From: Apoda limacodes
Taxonomy: Eukaryota > Arthropoda > Insecta > Lepidoptera > Limacodidae
Assembly: GCA_946406115.1 (NCBI GenBank)
Contig: OX291549.1
Location: forward strand, 24,823,901 to 24,887,900
Direction of reading: 5' to 3'
Length of the DNA stretch: 64,000 nt
The notes under the pieces are model-generated. The model saw only the letters and a program-made list of their open reading frames with translations, made no database searches and had not been told where the DNA came from. Positions 1 to 11,272 of this stretch are shown piece after piece. The translations under genes and the position numbers were made by a program. Each line of letters begins with the position of its first letter. Position 1 is the first letter of the stretch.

Positions 1-5
1 ATGTA

Positions 6-33
6 ATTATTATTATTAATAATAATAATAATT
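6..33. repeat. ATT/AAT trinucleotide microsatellite
   Basis: A short run of ATT units turning into AAT units. It is a simple repeat and supports no gene. Confidence 0.8.
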
Positions 34-289
34 AAAAAGCTTTATAAATACAATCAATGATAATGGTTTTGAACGAAATAGGTTCCAAAGTTTTTGAGAT
101 ATCCGCAATAATTCTTATTTTACGGACTAACCTCCTTAGTTTCCTTAAAATCCTCTACCGTAACTTAATGCGCTTACAATACGCACTTGGTCTGTTTTCG
201 ACTGTAAAAAGAACTTCTACTTCCTTTTTCATACACCTCAACACAACAAAATCTATGTCTCTCCCCCAGTATATATTTTTTGAAACTTC

Positions 290-510
290 CTCCCGCGAAC
301 GCTTGGGTTGTGGAAATAGCTCCCTGCCAAGGTTTTCTCTAAAGACTACAGTATGAGGTTCTTCAAGAAAGAAGTCATTGGATTTTTGAAGGGTCGGCAA
401 TGCGCGAGTGATACCCCTTGTGTCACAAGCGTCCATAGGCCACGGTGACCGCTTACCATCTCTCGGACCGTGTGCTTGTTTGCTACCTTAGTGGTGTTAA
501 AAAAAAAAAA
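290..510 (-). repeat. Family A dispersed repeat, copy 1
   Basis: Read on the minus strand it starts next to an A/T run, goes through GGTCACCGTGGCCTATGGAC and a GCCGACCCTTCAAAAATC block, and ends in a CGCGGGAGGAAGTTTC block. The same order of blocks recurs at 4205, 19720 and 37650 (the last on the minus strand). The one-sided poly(A/T) end suggests a retrotransposon tail (LINE or SINE). Short open frames here are repeat-derived. Confidence 0.7.
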
Positions 511-2030
511 CAGCAGGTAAAGTCGTGAGGTAAGGTGCGCGGTGTGAGGGGTGACCCGACTACCCTATACCGTCAAATTCGGCTATTCGCGTGGTATCCA
601 GCCAGTCTTATATTTTGTCCCGGCGCCATGATCAACGTTGTCGGATTTATGAAAGGTCATGACTGATTGTATAAATGTAGTGAGTGTTTCGGCTGCGTCG
701 TCAGCCTTACAAAACTTTGTTATTAGTCCCCATACTCGCTCTCTCAACCTAATCTTCCCTTCTAGGCCAACAATACCTACTTTATATCTTATCGTAGATC
801 CATTTTCATTATTTCACCTTTTCATCGAGGAACGAATTAACCTTTATAGCTGTATCGCTGCGCTGTAACCTTTCCTGCTTTGTCGCCCCGGTCTATAACA
901 CCGAGTGTCAATGATATTTATGACGTATTGTTACCGCCTACGATAAAATTTACACGGTCGATGCTCCATTTTATTTTCATATTTTGTTGTAACAAACTCT
1001 TTTAGAGCATTTAATAGTGGCTTGTTATGCTACCTAATTTAAGGGGGCGATACAGGCTAGATCGCATAATTATACATTATTTTTATGTAAATTTTATAGC
1101 AAAACTGAATTTTAGTATTCTATAGCATTCTATACGTAGTTTATCTTGTTAGTTCAGTCAATATATTTATTTAATGCAGAAAAACCTGAAACAATTGAGT
1201 TTAGTTTATTCTTTACGTACAAAGATATTGTTGCAAAATGCAAATTTAATGCCATACAGCCTTTCATGCACGTAATAGAGGAGACACCGCACTTATCGCC
1301 GCTGTCTCAAAAATTATAGTGTATGGACTGCAGTTCATTTAGTCATTGGCTAGAACAGGCCTTCCCGCATATGGCACGTGATGACTTGCCATAGTAACTA
1401 GTATTTCATCTGTAACATAACGTAACGTTGGTTTTGTTGCGTGGTCTCTACAATTATTTCTTCATATAGTGATAGTTGAGGCTTGAGGTATCATACATCA
1501 TAAAACCACAAAAATCACCGCTGGGAGGTACTGTTTCCGCCCTCCCCTCAAAACAACTTACTTTGGTGAAAAATGGAGTCTGTGCACCAAACCCAACCTA
1601 ACCTAACCTAATTCACCTACTGTAAATCTTCCAAAAGTGCAAGATAACAACAAAAATGTTAAGGTTTATAAGGACGCTTGAGTAATTTGTTAACCAAGTA
1701 CCCTGTATCTTTTTTTTATGCTAAACGCGATTCATACCTTGTCAATTTTTTACCTATTGGTAAAACTACAGCGTGCTGATAATCGAGTTAGCCTCGCACA
1801 CGGACGATCTCGAATTTTCGATTTATAATTCAGTTACAGATTGATCGTGTTGTACACGCACAAGTGCGATATCCGATTGTTTCGAATGCATCGCGGGCGT
1901 CACGAAATAAAATTTATGTATGACGCAAATATTAATAGGGCATTAAAATTGAAATACGAAATAATGTTGATGCTTTTATCACTTGCACTTAAGGCTGTGC
2001 CCTTTTCGAATGTACAGCTTTTTTGCTCGT
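511..2030. other. Gene-free stretch
   Basis: No spliced or long reading frame is visible. It holds a three-unit CCTAA motif at 1595-1610, otherwise apparently unique AT-rich DNA. A 97-residue frame from 1841 runs into the family B repeat and is not convincing. Confidence 0.5.
1595..1610 (-). repeat. Short (TTAGG)3-like motif
   Basis: Three CCTAA units, the complement of the insect telomere unit. Too short to mean much alone; noted because a long array lies 1.3 kb away in the same orientation. Confidence 0.6.
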
Positions 2031-2435
2031 TTTTAGGGTTCCATACCCAAAGGGTAAAAAACGGGACCCTATTACTAAAACTCCGCTGTCCGTCCATCCA
2101 TCCGTCTGTCACCAGGATGTCTCATGAACCGTGAAAGTTAGACTCTTGAAATTTTCACAGATGTTGTATTTCTGTTGCCGCTATAACAACAAGGGGCTCC
2201 CATACAACAAACGTGATTTTTTGCTCGATATTGGTAACGGCTACAGGTAGACGCTTGAAATATTTACAGAATATGAATTTATATATTCACTTTAAAAATA
2301 AATAGTTAAATGATAATAAAACAAATATTTAATGGGGGCTCCCAAACAACAAACGTGATTTTTTTGCCGTTTTCATAGATAATGGTACGGAACCCTTCGT
2401 TCGAGAGTCCGGCTCTCTCTTGGCCGATATTTTAA
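2031..2435 (+). repeat. Family B dispersed repeat, copy 1
   Basis: Begins TTTTAGGGTTCCATACCC, then a CGTCC/TGTC-rich block, an ATTTTCACAGATG block, and ends GGTACGGAACCC...GAGTCCGGCTC...TTGGCCGAT. The ends carry GGGTTCC/GGAACCC in opposite orientation, like short terminal inverted repeats. Ten or so copies occur in this window in both orientations. This repeat type is common in Lepidoptera; its class is not assigned here. Confidence 0.8.
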
Positions 2436-2926
2436 ATCGATTCCACTGTTAGGACACTTGATAACTTGCAAGTTTCAAACTGGAAAAAATATATATCTAG
2501 ATTTTGTTTTCTGTTAAACGTTCTTTTTATAATATATGACTACTTAGAAGCTAATAGCGGGAACATAATTTATCTTATAAAATGTTAACTACCTATATGA
2601 CTAGGGTATTACTGTAATAGAATTTGTATATGCTATGTGATATAATTGTAATTAATTAATTTCCACTTTTTACGCTAAGCTGTTCGCCAATTTGTAAGAT
2701 ATTTTTGTCGCGAATAAACGAACTCTATTTGAGATCGAGATCGTCGATATATATTGATGTAGGTAATGCAAACTTTACAGCTCCTTAAATCTAAATATAT
2801 GAATATGCAAATTCATTCTCATAAAGCCTATTACAAAGTTTGACCTATTACTATCTTATATAAATGCCGAATTAAAAGTAGGCGATATAAAAAGTAATTT
2901 TGAAAAATAAAAAAAAAATACACGGT
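2436..2926. other. Gene-free stretch
   Basis: AT-rich sequence with no recognised repeat or coding signal. Confidence 0.5.
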
Positions 2927-3005
2927 ACCTAACCTAACCTAACCTAACCTAACCTAACCTAACCTAACCTAACTTAACCTAACCTAACCTAACCTAACCT
3001 AACCT
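2927..3005 (-). repeat. Interstitial telomere-type array (TTAGG)n
   Basis: About sixteen contiguous ACCTA/CCTAA units, i.e. TTAGG on the minus strand, with a single variant unit (AACTT) at 2971-2975. TTAGG is the ancestral insect telomere repeat and is used by Lepidoptera. The array is flanked by ordinary AT-rich DNA on both sides, so it is interstitial, at least within this window. An A-rich tract (2901-2920) sits immediately before it. Confidence 0.95.
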
Positions 3006-4204
3006 CTAAATTCGTTCTGTAGAAACTCCTTGTTTGTAAGGAATTTTGTGTTTTAGTAATGAATTCAGTTATAGTTACACTCATGCGGAAACTTTTGAAT
3101 ATTCCGGAATTAAATGTGATAATTTAAGGTACCTATAAGTATAACATATAAATCTGTTTCAAATTCCAGTTATCAGTGGGTTCAGTTTGTTGTGGCTTGA
3201 AGTAGTAACCTAACAAAAATACTAACTCCACTATATCATATATTAATAGGATGCGTGTCATTTTATACTTTTTGACACAACACACACACACAAATATTAT
3301 ACATTTAAATTGTGAATTCATAGATTTAAAAACTAATAGTCGTTACATTCAATGTAATTTTGGTTTTTGGTTGCCCCGCAACATGGTAGGAGAAATAAAT
3401 AAATTTATTATATTGCTATAGACTTGATCGAAACCATTTCTAAATAGTACTTGTCGTACTTAGAGCCGTACACTTGTGAAGTGTAGCGTTTGAACCTACC
3501 GAGTAGCAGGCAATTAAACAAGTTAAAAATAGAATAGAATAAATGTTGTATAATTGTGATGTAAATATAGTATATAGTTGTATTAATGTAACTTGCCTAT
3601 TCTGTATAAATAAATAAAAAAAATCATTAATAAAAGAGATGTTTTATCATCATCTTAACGCCGGCGTTTGACACAGCTTTATAGATTCATATAAATTTGC
3701 AGACATTGTTTGAATAAAATTAATTGCTCTAGCACTCGTTCAAATGTGTACAAATATTTTAACTAAGATCTGGCACAGGCTTTAGGCGATACATTTGTTG
3801 TGGAGAAATCCGTGCCAAAAAAAACACAAAGGAACTGATAAATCCATCATCGTTGAGGAAAAAGGTTATGGTGCAGTGTGTGTCAGTTACCATACGAAGC
3901 GACCCTTTCTGCCCAGGTTGGCACCACAATTATTATGACTTACATTGCTCGTTTCCTTACCTATCTTTTAAACCGAGAATATATGCATAACCAACGTTCT
4001 CACACCCAGATTCTCAGAACGAGATTATATTAACTAGCTCTATTCCAACTGTGCAATTCAGTATCATATAAAATAGTTGGATGCAAACTGATCAAGACAA
4101 GAATTCAAGACCTACGTTCTGAAAACCAACAACGGAGAAGGCCTATTAGTGGTCGATGTCTTCAGTTTGTGTAATGGTAATTGTTTTAACGACTACTTTG
4201 ATAG
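3006..4204. other. Gene-free stretch with a possible retroelement 3' tail
   Basis: No coding sequence recognised. A short CA microsatellite lies near 3280-3292. The part from about 3400 to 3623 ends in TAAATAAATAAAAAAAA, as the 3' tail of a LINE would, but no coding block supports this. The rest appears unique. Confidence 0.35.
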
Positions 4205-4480
4205 CCCGAAGGACAAACATTTTTTTTATACCGCTAAAGTGGCTGACAAGCTTTCGGTCCGGTAATGGTAATCGGTCACCGCACCCTATGGACGCTTGCA
4301 ACACCTGAGGCATCACTCGCGCGTCGCCGACCCTTCAAAAATCAAATAAGTTATTCCTGAAGAATTCCATAATGTAGTTCTTAGAGAAATCCTTAGCAGG
4401 GAGCTCATTCCACAGTTTCCACATTCCAAGTGTTCGCGGGAGGAATTTTCTCTGAAACCGCACTGTACGCGACCATATAG
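4205..4480 (+). repeat. Family A dispersed repeat, copy 2
   Basis: Full set of blocks in the plus orientation: T-rich start, AATCGGTCACCGCACCCTAT, CGCCGACCCTTCAAAAATC, a GGGAGCTCATTCCACAG block, TGTTCGCGGGAGGAA and a GCGACCATATAGGTTCTAA end. It matches the copies at 290 and 19720. Confidence 0.75.
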
Positions 4481-4544
4481 GTTCTAAAGTGTGAGAATTA
4501 TTTATATGATGAACGTTTGTGTTCGTCTTGAGTCTGGGTTTTTT

Positions 4545-4650
4545 CTGTGTATATATTTACAAATTAAAGTTTATAAGCATTTGTATCTGTTGTCTGGTGC
4601 TTATCCATATAGTGTAAGCCTTGTTTACTTTGGGACCAGATACCGATGTA
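4545..4650 (+). mobile_element. SINE family S, 3' part only
   Basis: Carries the body of family S (ATTTGTATCTGTTGTCTGG, a CCATATAGTGTAAGCC stretch, then TTTGGGACCAGATAC) but lacks the tRNA-like head. Compare the fuller copy at 57985-58215. Confidence 0.5.
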
Positions 4651-5394
4651 TTACACACATCAAGAAGTTTTTATTTTTTAATTAATGTTTAGCGCAGCTT
4701 TTGCTCAGCCGTCGTTCTTACAAGTGTCGCAACGTAACTTGTTGGATGTTTTTGCACGAGGCACGCACGGAACGCGGAGTCTCCGGCTGCGATATATTTA
4801 GACGTGTCCTTTGTGCGAGAGCTTTCTCTCTGGTCGGTACCAGTCCGGTTACGTAAGACACTAAATAGGTACATACAGAAGGTTTGTTTGTATCGCCAAA
4901 GTACTTGACGCTGCGTGACCTAGTAATGCTGCAATCGCACTTATTTTCCTTCCTTCCTTTTAAATTCTCTGACTTAGCATGTGTGAAAATAGTGTGAAGC
5001 GGTCTTTTTTTCTTCGTATGACGGCATTTTTTAAAGATACAATTGAAAGAGAAAGTTCATTAGTAAACTATTGAATGAACTTTCTTTAAAGGAATAAGTT
5101 ATTAGTGTAGGTGTTTTTTTAGTGCCCGTATTGTATAATAAAATTATGAATTAAAAAACAAAACTTTTTGAAAATAAGCTTGCAATGTCATCCAAAGTAT
5201 TCAGGTTAACTATTTTAAAATTGAGTTGCAACATTTGCCCATACTAACGAGGTAAGTTTAATATTGGAAAAGCTTGTAAAAAGAGCTTCAGGGACTTTTA
5301 TCAATATTCCGTTTTGAGTAGTTAGTGTTTGAATGTATTACAAATATGACAATAAAAGAATTTTCAAAATCAATTTATAATGTAAGAGAAAGTA
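4651..5394. other. Gene-free stretch
   Basis: Holds a somewhat GC-richer patch at 4700-4870 with no convincing coding frame. The rest is AT-rich and apparently unique. A good donor-like GAG|GTAAGT at 5250-5257 has no convincing exon before it. Confidence 0.4.
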
Positions 5395-5525
5395 AAAACA
5401 TTTTTTTTGGACATTACACACTGCGCCATGTGGTCCCAAATCAAACAAAGTTTGTACTATGGATACCAGACACCGGATAAAAATACATATATATATATTC
5501 TTTTTTGTAAATACATAAATTTTAT
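5395..5525 (-). mobile_element. SINE family S, 3' part
   Basis: On the minus strand it reads TTTTTATCCGGTGTCTGG, CCATAGTACAAACTTTG, TTTGGGACCACATGGC and TGTGTAATGTCCAAAAAAAA, the body and tail of the tRNA-like SINE at 57985. The tRNA-like head is missing, so it is a 5'-truncated copy. Confidence 0.65.
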
Positions 5526-5597
5526 ACATAGAAAACACCAACTATTTCAAAGAGCAATATGCGCCAGGTGTGCTGCACTTATTTGAACTTATTATTA

Positions 5598-5932
5598 CAA
5601 GATCCCAGAGCGACCTGACATAACTTATTTTCACATAGATGAAACCTTAGGTTCTCAGTAGCGTCTCATGTTCTTTAAATACCTGCGTGCTTGTGGACCT
5701 CCCCTTGTGACACCTGGGCAGGTACCAGGTAAGAAAGGTAACTAAAAATAAGAGTTACTTAACTTAAATTTAAATCGCTGATTTTTATATATGTTTTGTA
5801 GAATATTATTCTAAAATAGTATTATAAGTGTCAGACACTTTCCATGGGCCAAAACTTTTGTCGGACGCTTTAAAGCTCCACAAGGTTTCATCTATGTGAA
5901 AATAAGTTATGTCAGGTCGCTCTGGGATCTTG
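5598..5932. mobile_element. MITE with 51-bp perfect terminal inverted repeats
   Basis: The arm 5598-5648 (starts CAAGATCCCAGAGCGACC) is the exact reverse complement of 5882-5932. Total length 335 bp with about 230 bp of AT-rich interior and no coding capacity. This is the structure of a non-autonomous DNA transposon. No clear target-site duplication was found, so the superfamily is open. Confidence 0.8.
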
Positions 5933-6479
5933 GACTATATAGTGTAACACAGGAATATAAGCATAAGTTTAATTGCACAAATCAATGAGAATGTTTAAAG
6001 GCAGACAAGTAAAATAATTATAGGTGCGTTCTGTTCACTGCTTCAATGCGTTTAATGTCATGATCCAGCCAAGTTTAAAAGATAAATTCTATATGAATAC
6101 ACGGTAAAAATCGTGGCTCATTCTCTGTCACACTCATAGCCTAGTATTTGCTTTTTTTTATTTTGTATCGCCTTGATACTAAACCAGCACGTTTTTTCAT
6201 GTACAAGAACAGAAGCATGAACCGAGAACAATATTTAAAAAACGACAGATAATTTAAAAGTGGTTTAATATTTTTGCCCAACTGTGGCTAAGTGGCAGCT
6301 CACTGTGAGATAGTTGCTAATAAATATTGTTAAAAGCCTTCGCCATCGTCTATGGAATGGTAAAATAGTTTAGATTAAAATATAGCTGGTTCTAATTTGA
6401 ATGAACGTGTATGGTATTCATTGCGGCCTACGCTTGCTGGTTCACATCATCCGTAATCTATATAAATAAATAAAAATAA
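5933..6479. other. Gene-free stretch
   Basis: AT-rich; no gene, no repeat recognised. Confidence 0.45.
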
Positions 6480-6581
6480 ATATTTTTGGACATTACACAC
6501 AGCGCCGTCCAGCCCCAAAGTATGCAAAACTTTTGTTATGGGTACTACACAACGGAATTCAACGGATACAAATACATAAAT
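6480..6581 (-). mobile_element. SINE family S, truncated by an adjacent element
   Basis: Minus-strand SINE tail (TGTGTAATGTCCAAAAATA) and body up to the ATTTGTATCCGTTG block, where the inverted-repeat element at 6582 begins. The neighbouring element probably inserted into this SINE. Confidence 0.6.
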
Positions 6582-7650
6582 ATTAGCCATGGGCTAAGTA
6601 ACTCCGGACAAAGATTGAATATGTCACATATCATTCCGATTAAAGATACATATCCGCTTCGCATATCCATATCCGCTTAATATATCCGCGGAAATATTCA
6701 ATTTTCTGGCACACCGCGGCCAAACGAATCCTCGAATCGATTTTGTACCTTTCAATCACGAGTGCACAAATTGTTAGTATATTCCTCGTTTGTTAATAGA
6801 TACTATTTGATATCCCTTAATACTTGATAGACTTAGGACTATCAATCAAATAGTTATGAATTAACATATTTGATTGGCGTAACATATTTGATTATCTGTA
6901 ATAATTTACATTAAATATTTATTTTTTGGTTCTTTTTTATTCTTTTTTTTATTATATGAGTTGTGATAGGTATAAATCGGGCTTTGTTTGACTAGTTATT
7001 TCTTAGGTTAGGATACAATTTCAGACTATGACTAACATTTATAAACTGTTTTTTTTATTCACAATACGCAATTTTAACTCAAAAATTTTATAGGTGTAAA
7101 TGTTTACACAGTTTAGTACTTATACACAAACAAATCCTACCAGGAAAGTAAACGATAATAATTATTTATAAACAAACACTCATCAAATACACTAGTAATC
7201 ATTGACACTTATATTATATTTTTCTAACAGATATTCACGCCCACGTCACAAAGCGATACTTAAAACTATTGTAGTTAGTACTAATCTGTAGTATGTACAT
7301 ACCTACGTAAACAAACAATTGAATTGAAGACAAAAAACGTCCACTTAATAAATAAGCGGTTTAAGTGCTTTAAAGCGTATTGCACGGAAATTCGTATCCC
7401 AATGCATATACATTGGGTTTAGCAGGCGTGATTATAAAAAACGTTACTATTTCGCTCTCTAGTTTCAACGCTATACAGCGGCTTCGCGCCACGGACATGG
7501 GCGACACGCTCCGCTGTTTATTTGGATTCGTTCGTTCACTCTCTGGATATAGGACATGTTTATTTCCCGCAAAGTGAAGGAGTTGTAACATATCCGGCCT
7601 CGGATATATATCCAAAGATATAGTTATGTCCGGAGTTACCCAAGGCTAAT
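6582..7650. mobile_element. 1.07-kb inverted-repeat element without a transposase
   Basis: The left end (ATTAGCC, a 4-base extra, GTAACTCCGGACA) is matched in reverse complement by the right end (TGTCCGGAGTTACC...GGCTAAT), arms about 27 bp. Inside the left arm are iterated ATATCC/CATATCCGC motifs that also occur inside the right arm (7590-7620). The interior has only short frames (65-81 residues on both strands) with no recognised domain. It looks like a non-autonomous DNA transposon. Confidence 0.65.
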
Positions 7651-8419
7651 AAATACTTATTATATAGATAGATCTTCCATCATGAGATCAAGTCTATCTG
7701 GTTTATGATCAGTTTTTGGATTTTTTACTATATTTGTGATCTGGTTTATAATCAGTTTTTGGATTTTTTTCTTTATTTGTGATGTCTTCTTGCCATATTC
7801 CATAGGTGAACAGGAAGTACCTCACAGGTTTTGATTTTTTTGTGAATGCTAAAATATGCGATGAAAATGCACGTACTTCGGCCGTATTTTTTATTGCGTT
7901 AACTTAGAAGCTTAATTTTTTTACATTTTCAAGGAACCATAGACCTTAATATTTAACACTAATTTCAACTTGATACCTCTACGCGTTTTTCCTTTCGAGG
8001 TACTGAACCCAAAAATGAAACTGGCACGGCTACTACATTTAAAAAATTACGTAATTTTGCATAAAAATAAATGTGATACCCCGTCCAGGCTCAAATTTTG
8101 TCTTTAATATAAAAAATCGTGTGTTTGTTAACTTCTTTTTAGTTGTAGGCGGATTAGTACATTAATCGTTTTTTTTTTGTTTTGGATTATTGGTTTTTAG
8201 CTGGCTTAAAGCAGTTTTAACTTAATACAGACTCATAAACTTTTCTGTTGGTATTTAAAAAAAAAAAATCTAATGACGTAAGGACGAAATAATTTTTTTT
8301 GGATAACAGTTATGGTGTTACCGGTTTTTTCTTTATAACTGCGAGTAGGTTTTATTTTTTCGTTTCGAGTAACATTTCTTAGCTGTCCTTAAACTTAAAG
8401 CAAGCTATTTTAAGGATTC
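7651..8419. other. Gene-free stretch
   Basis: AT-rich. Holds two imperfect copies of a TGATCAGTTTTTGGATTTTT-like phrase near 7705-7770 and a 25-base family-B-like scrap near 7985-8010. No gene. Confidence 0.45.
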
Positions 8420-8806
8420 TTAAGAGGATACGATTCGCAGCGCCTCGCAGCGGGCTTCATACAAACGAATTTCTCATTTGTTTTTGACATTTACTGATCA
8501 ATCACTGGGAAATTTCTTAGTCATAATCCGAAGCCGAATACCTAGGTCTTTGGTTTTCCAATATCTTGTTAAATGTTTTTATTAACTAGAAATCTTTTTT
8601 TAAACCATTTTTATGATAAACTAGAATTCTGTATAATTTTTGAACTATAAAATTTTATAGAAAACTTGCACACTGCAGACCTAGATATTTATTCCTACTA
8701 TATGTCTTCAAAATTTCGTGATGTTTGATCAGCAAGTGTCAAAAATAAGTGTAAAATTCGTTTGTATGAAGCCCGCTGCGAGGCGCTCCGAATCGTATTC
8801 TCTTAA
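8420..8806. mobile_element. TTAA-flanked MITE (piggyBac-like target)
   Basis: Bounded by TTAA at 8420-8423 and 8803-8806. Just inside are inverted repeats of about 48 bp: left GAGGATACGATTCGCAGCGC, right (reverse complement) GAGAATACGATTCGGAGCGC, both continuing through CTCGCAGCGGGCTTCATAC. The interior has no coding frame. TTAA duplication is typical of piggyBac elements; the inner termini are not the usual CCC start, so the superfamily is inferred from the target site only. Confidence 0.85.
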
Positions 8807-9180
8807 ATATTTTGTTGTCAGGTTAAATTAATTGGTCAAAAAGGCGATCCTTTGGAATTCGCTTATTTTATTACTTACACATTGTTGATGACACAAAACG
8901 GATATTCATTGAACAAGACTCCAATTTAATTATTATATTATTCTTCGTGTGTATCGCTCTCCCTCTGCAAATAATATAATACTTTTGAGCCTGTAATGGA
9001 CCAAATTCTGAAAAATAATTGTCGTTCTGAAGAGTAAATAAAGAGTTGTTTGATCTTTTAGAGAGTTCCCCATCAAAAGATGCATTTATTAACTTATTTA
9101 CAAGTTTTGACTTAAATTATTTGTTTCTTAAACCAACTAGAATTACATGAACTTCAGCTGCAAAATAAGATAATATTTTT
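8807..9180. other. Gene-free stretch
   Basis: AT-rich; nothing recognised. Confidence 0.45.
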
Positions 9181-9900
9181 GAAGTGAAAACTTCTTTAGC
9201 GGCGTTGTGCACTTTTTTTGGTATGGGTAAAAAATGTTAAACTCGCGTCAGGTCACGTGTCCTGATCGAAAATCCATAGAAAATTCGTAAGACGGAACTC
9301 GGAAAAAAATAATAAACTCGCGTCAGACTGATTTTCAGACGGAAACCATAATGCCACACCATAAAAATTCGCAAGACGAAAACCATAAAGCCACGCAATA
9401 TTTTTAGTATATGGCGATTATGAGTAGTACAGGGAGGTTGGATATGGGATTTTAATAGTATGACAGATTGAGATGTCAAACATTATTATTTATTATAATG
9501 AAAGTGCGGATTACGTAGGAAATAAATAAACAATCTTTATTTATTATGTTAGGTTGTGTCTAAGAAAATAGTCGAAAGTTAGATAAGTTAGAGAAGTGTG
9601 ATAGGATAGAGAGCCAGTTCCATAGTAGTAGTGGCATAGTAATATATTACGTTTAATTGGTTTAATATAGCTTATTTCATTATTGAGAAATATAGGTAGG
9701 ATATTGCTCAAAAATATACAATGGGTCAAGACATGTATTGTGACATATTTGAGTGTTAAGCACGAATGATGTGTTAAGGGCATTGGTTCTGTACAATTAA
9801 ATATGACGTATGAGTTGTTTTGTAACATATTTGAATGTTAAGCGCGAATCGTGTGTTAGGGTTTTCACTTCTGCCGGCACTCCCGGAGTGCAACCCGCTG
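9181..9900 (-). mobile_element. Family C inverted-repeat element, long copy
   Basis: One end reads GAAGTGAAAACTTCTTTAGC, the other (reverse complement) GGGAGTGCCGGCAGAAGTG AAAAC, so both ends carry GAAGTGAAAAC facing inward. Shorter copies lie at 37830 and 47884. This copy has an extra internal part with a roughly 75-base duplication (ACATATTTGA.TGTTAAGC near 9745 and 9828). No transposase frame is present. Confidence 0.75.
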
Positions 9901-9907
9901 TTTTTTT

Positions 9908-10975
9908 TTAATCTTGAAGAAAAGGATAAATCTATTATCAACAATTTGCCATCCGATCACTGTGGTCAAATAATAAAAGTTTTACACAACAATATTAAAA
10001 AAATCTTAACTAGTAACTTGTAGACCTCGCTGCTGCTAGATTAGACAATTTTAAACAAATATTAAAAAGATAATTCCATTTTTACATTTTGTGTATGATA
10101 ATGCTAATCATTACAATATTTTTTTTCTTGAGTAATGAGTTCGAGCAAGTGTTTAAAGTTAAGGCCAAATAATAAAATTAAATTTAAGGACTGAGCTACT
10201 GTAGGAATACGCCGAAGTCAAACTGGGTACGAGTTGTATGAAATGAAACACTATAACCACAGTCCCTCATTCTCTGACTATGTCAAAATGTATTCAAAAA
10301 TATTTAAAATATTGTGCAGGATTGCAAATTCAATACATTTAAGTAATAAAATTAAAAATACTGATAATAAAATAAAGTCCACATGGAATGTAATAAATAG
10401 TGAAATGAAAAATGAGTTTTAATGAAATATAATAAAATTATATCTCTTTAATCATTATCATTTATTTTGGTAAAGCTAATTTACGTGTCATTTTCAATTA
10501 ATTATAAGTTTCAATATAAAATGACAATAATAATATAATTAATACTAAAATCATAAACTAATCTAGTAATATGTCCGAAATAACTATATGTAAAAAAAAA
10601 TGTATAAGAAGTAAAAGTAAAGATGACCCTATATATTTTAGACCTATCTCTATATTGCCTGCCTTAAGCAAAATTTTTGAAAAACTTATGTTTAATTAGA
10701 TGCTTAAACATTTTAAATACTTTCTTAAACTTCTTTTTTAAAATTGATTACTTCATCCTCAACAGTTTGGTATTACAATAGGGCAATCTGACGTAGGTGT
10801 TGCCCTTATACAACATATATTTGATACTTGGGAACAGTCACAAAATGCCATTAGTATCTGCTGTGATTTATCAAACGCATTCGACTGTGAGCAACATGAA
10901 ACTCTTATACGAAAAATTAGTCATTATGGTATTGCAGATTTTTTCTTTAGCTTATCCGCTCATATTTAAGTAGTA
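9908..10975 (+). mobile_element. Decayed jockey-like LINE (endonuclease end, linker, RT)
   Basis: Three blocks occur in the order expected of a non-LTR retrotransposon. At 9912-10023 is the end of an APE-type endonuclease with the SDH motif. At 10234-10422 is the lysine-rich linker typical between endonuclease and reverse transcriptase. At about 10627-10950 are RT motifs: FRPISILPALSKIFEKLM, then QQFG..., then DLSNAFDC (10864-10887), where the first catalytic aspartate lies. Stops and frameshifts separate the blocks and the YXDD box is not reached, so the copy is dead. It directly abuts the family C element at 9181-9900. Confidence 0.8.
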
Positions 10976-11272
10976 CTTCACTCGTCACTCTTGAGACGAT
11001 TTTTGTGGTCATCCTTAGGTGTATTCTTAATAATATCATTTCGCATAATAAAAATTAATTTGCTACTAACCACATCACAAATTGTCGAATTGGACGCGTG
11101 AAGCTTTTGATCTACAACCTACGTTGCCTTTCACCGTTTGCGACCGATCGCGCGAACGATATCAAACAATTTGATCGCGCGAACGTCAGTTAGGACACTC
11201 CTTCACATATAGTGTGATTGATTTTGACTTTGTTCGACCAGAGTCGACGTACTATAAGGACAACGCCTTAGG
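10976..11272. other. Gene-free stretch with a 13-base direct repeat
   Basis: GATCGCGCGAACG occurs twice about 26 bases apart near 11146 and 11172. No coding signal. Confidence 0.5.

Noticed and set aside
155..436. 93- and 99-residue frames on opposite strands at the start of the window
   Set aside because: They overlap each other and a family A repeat copy.
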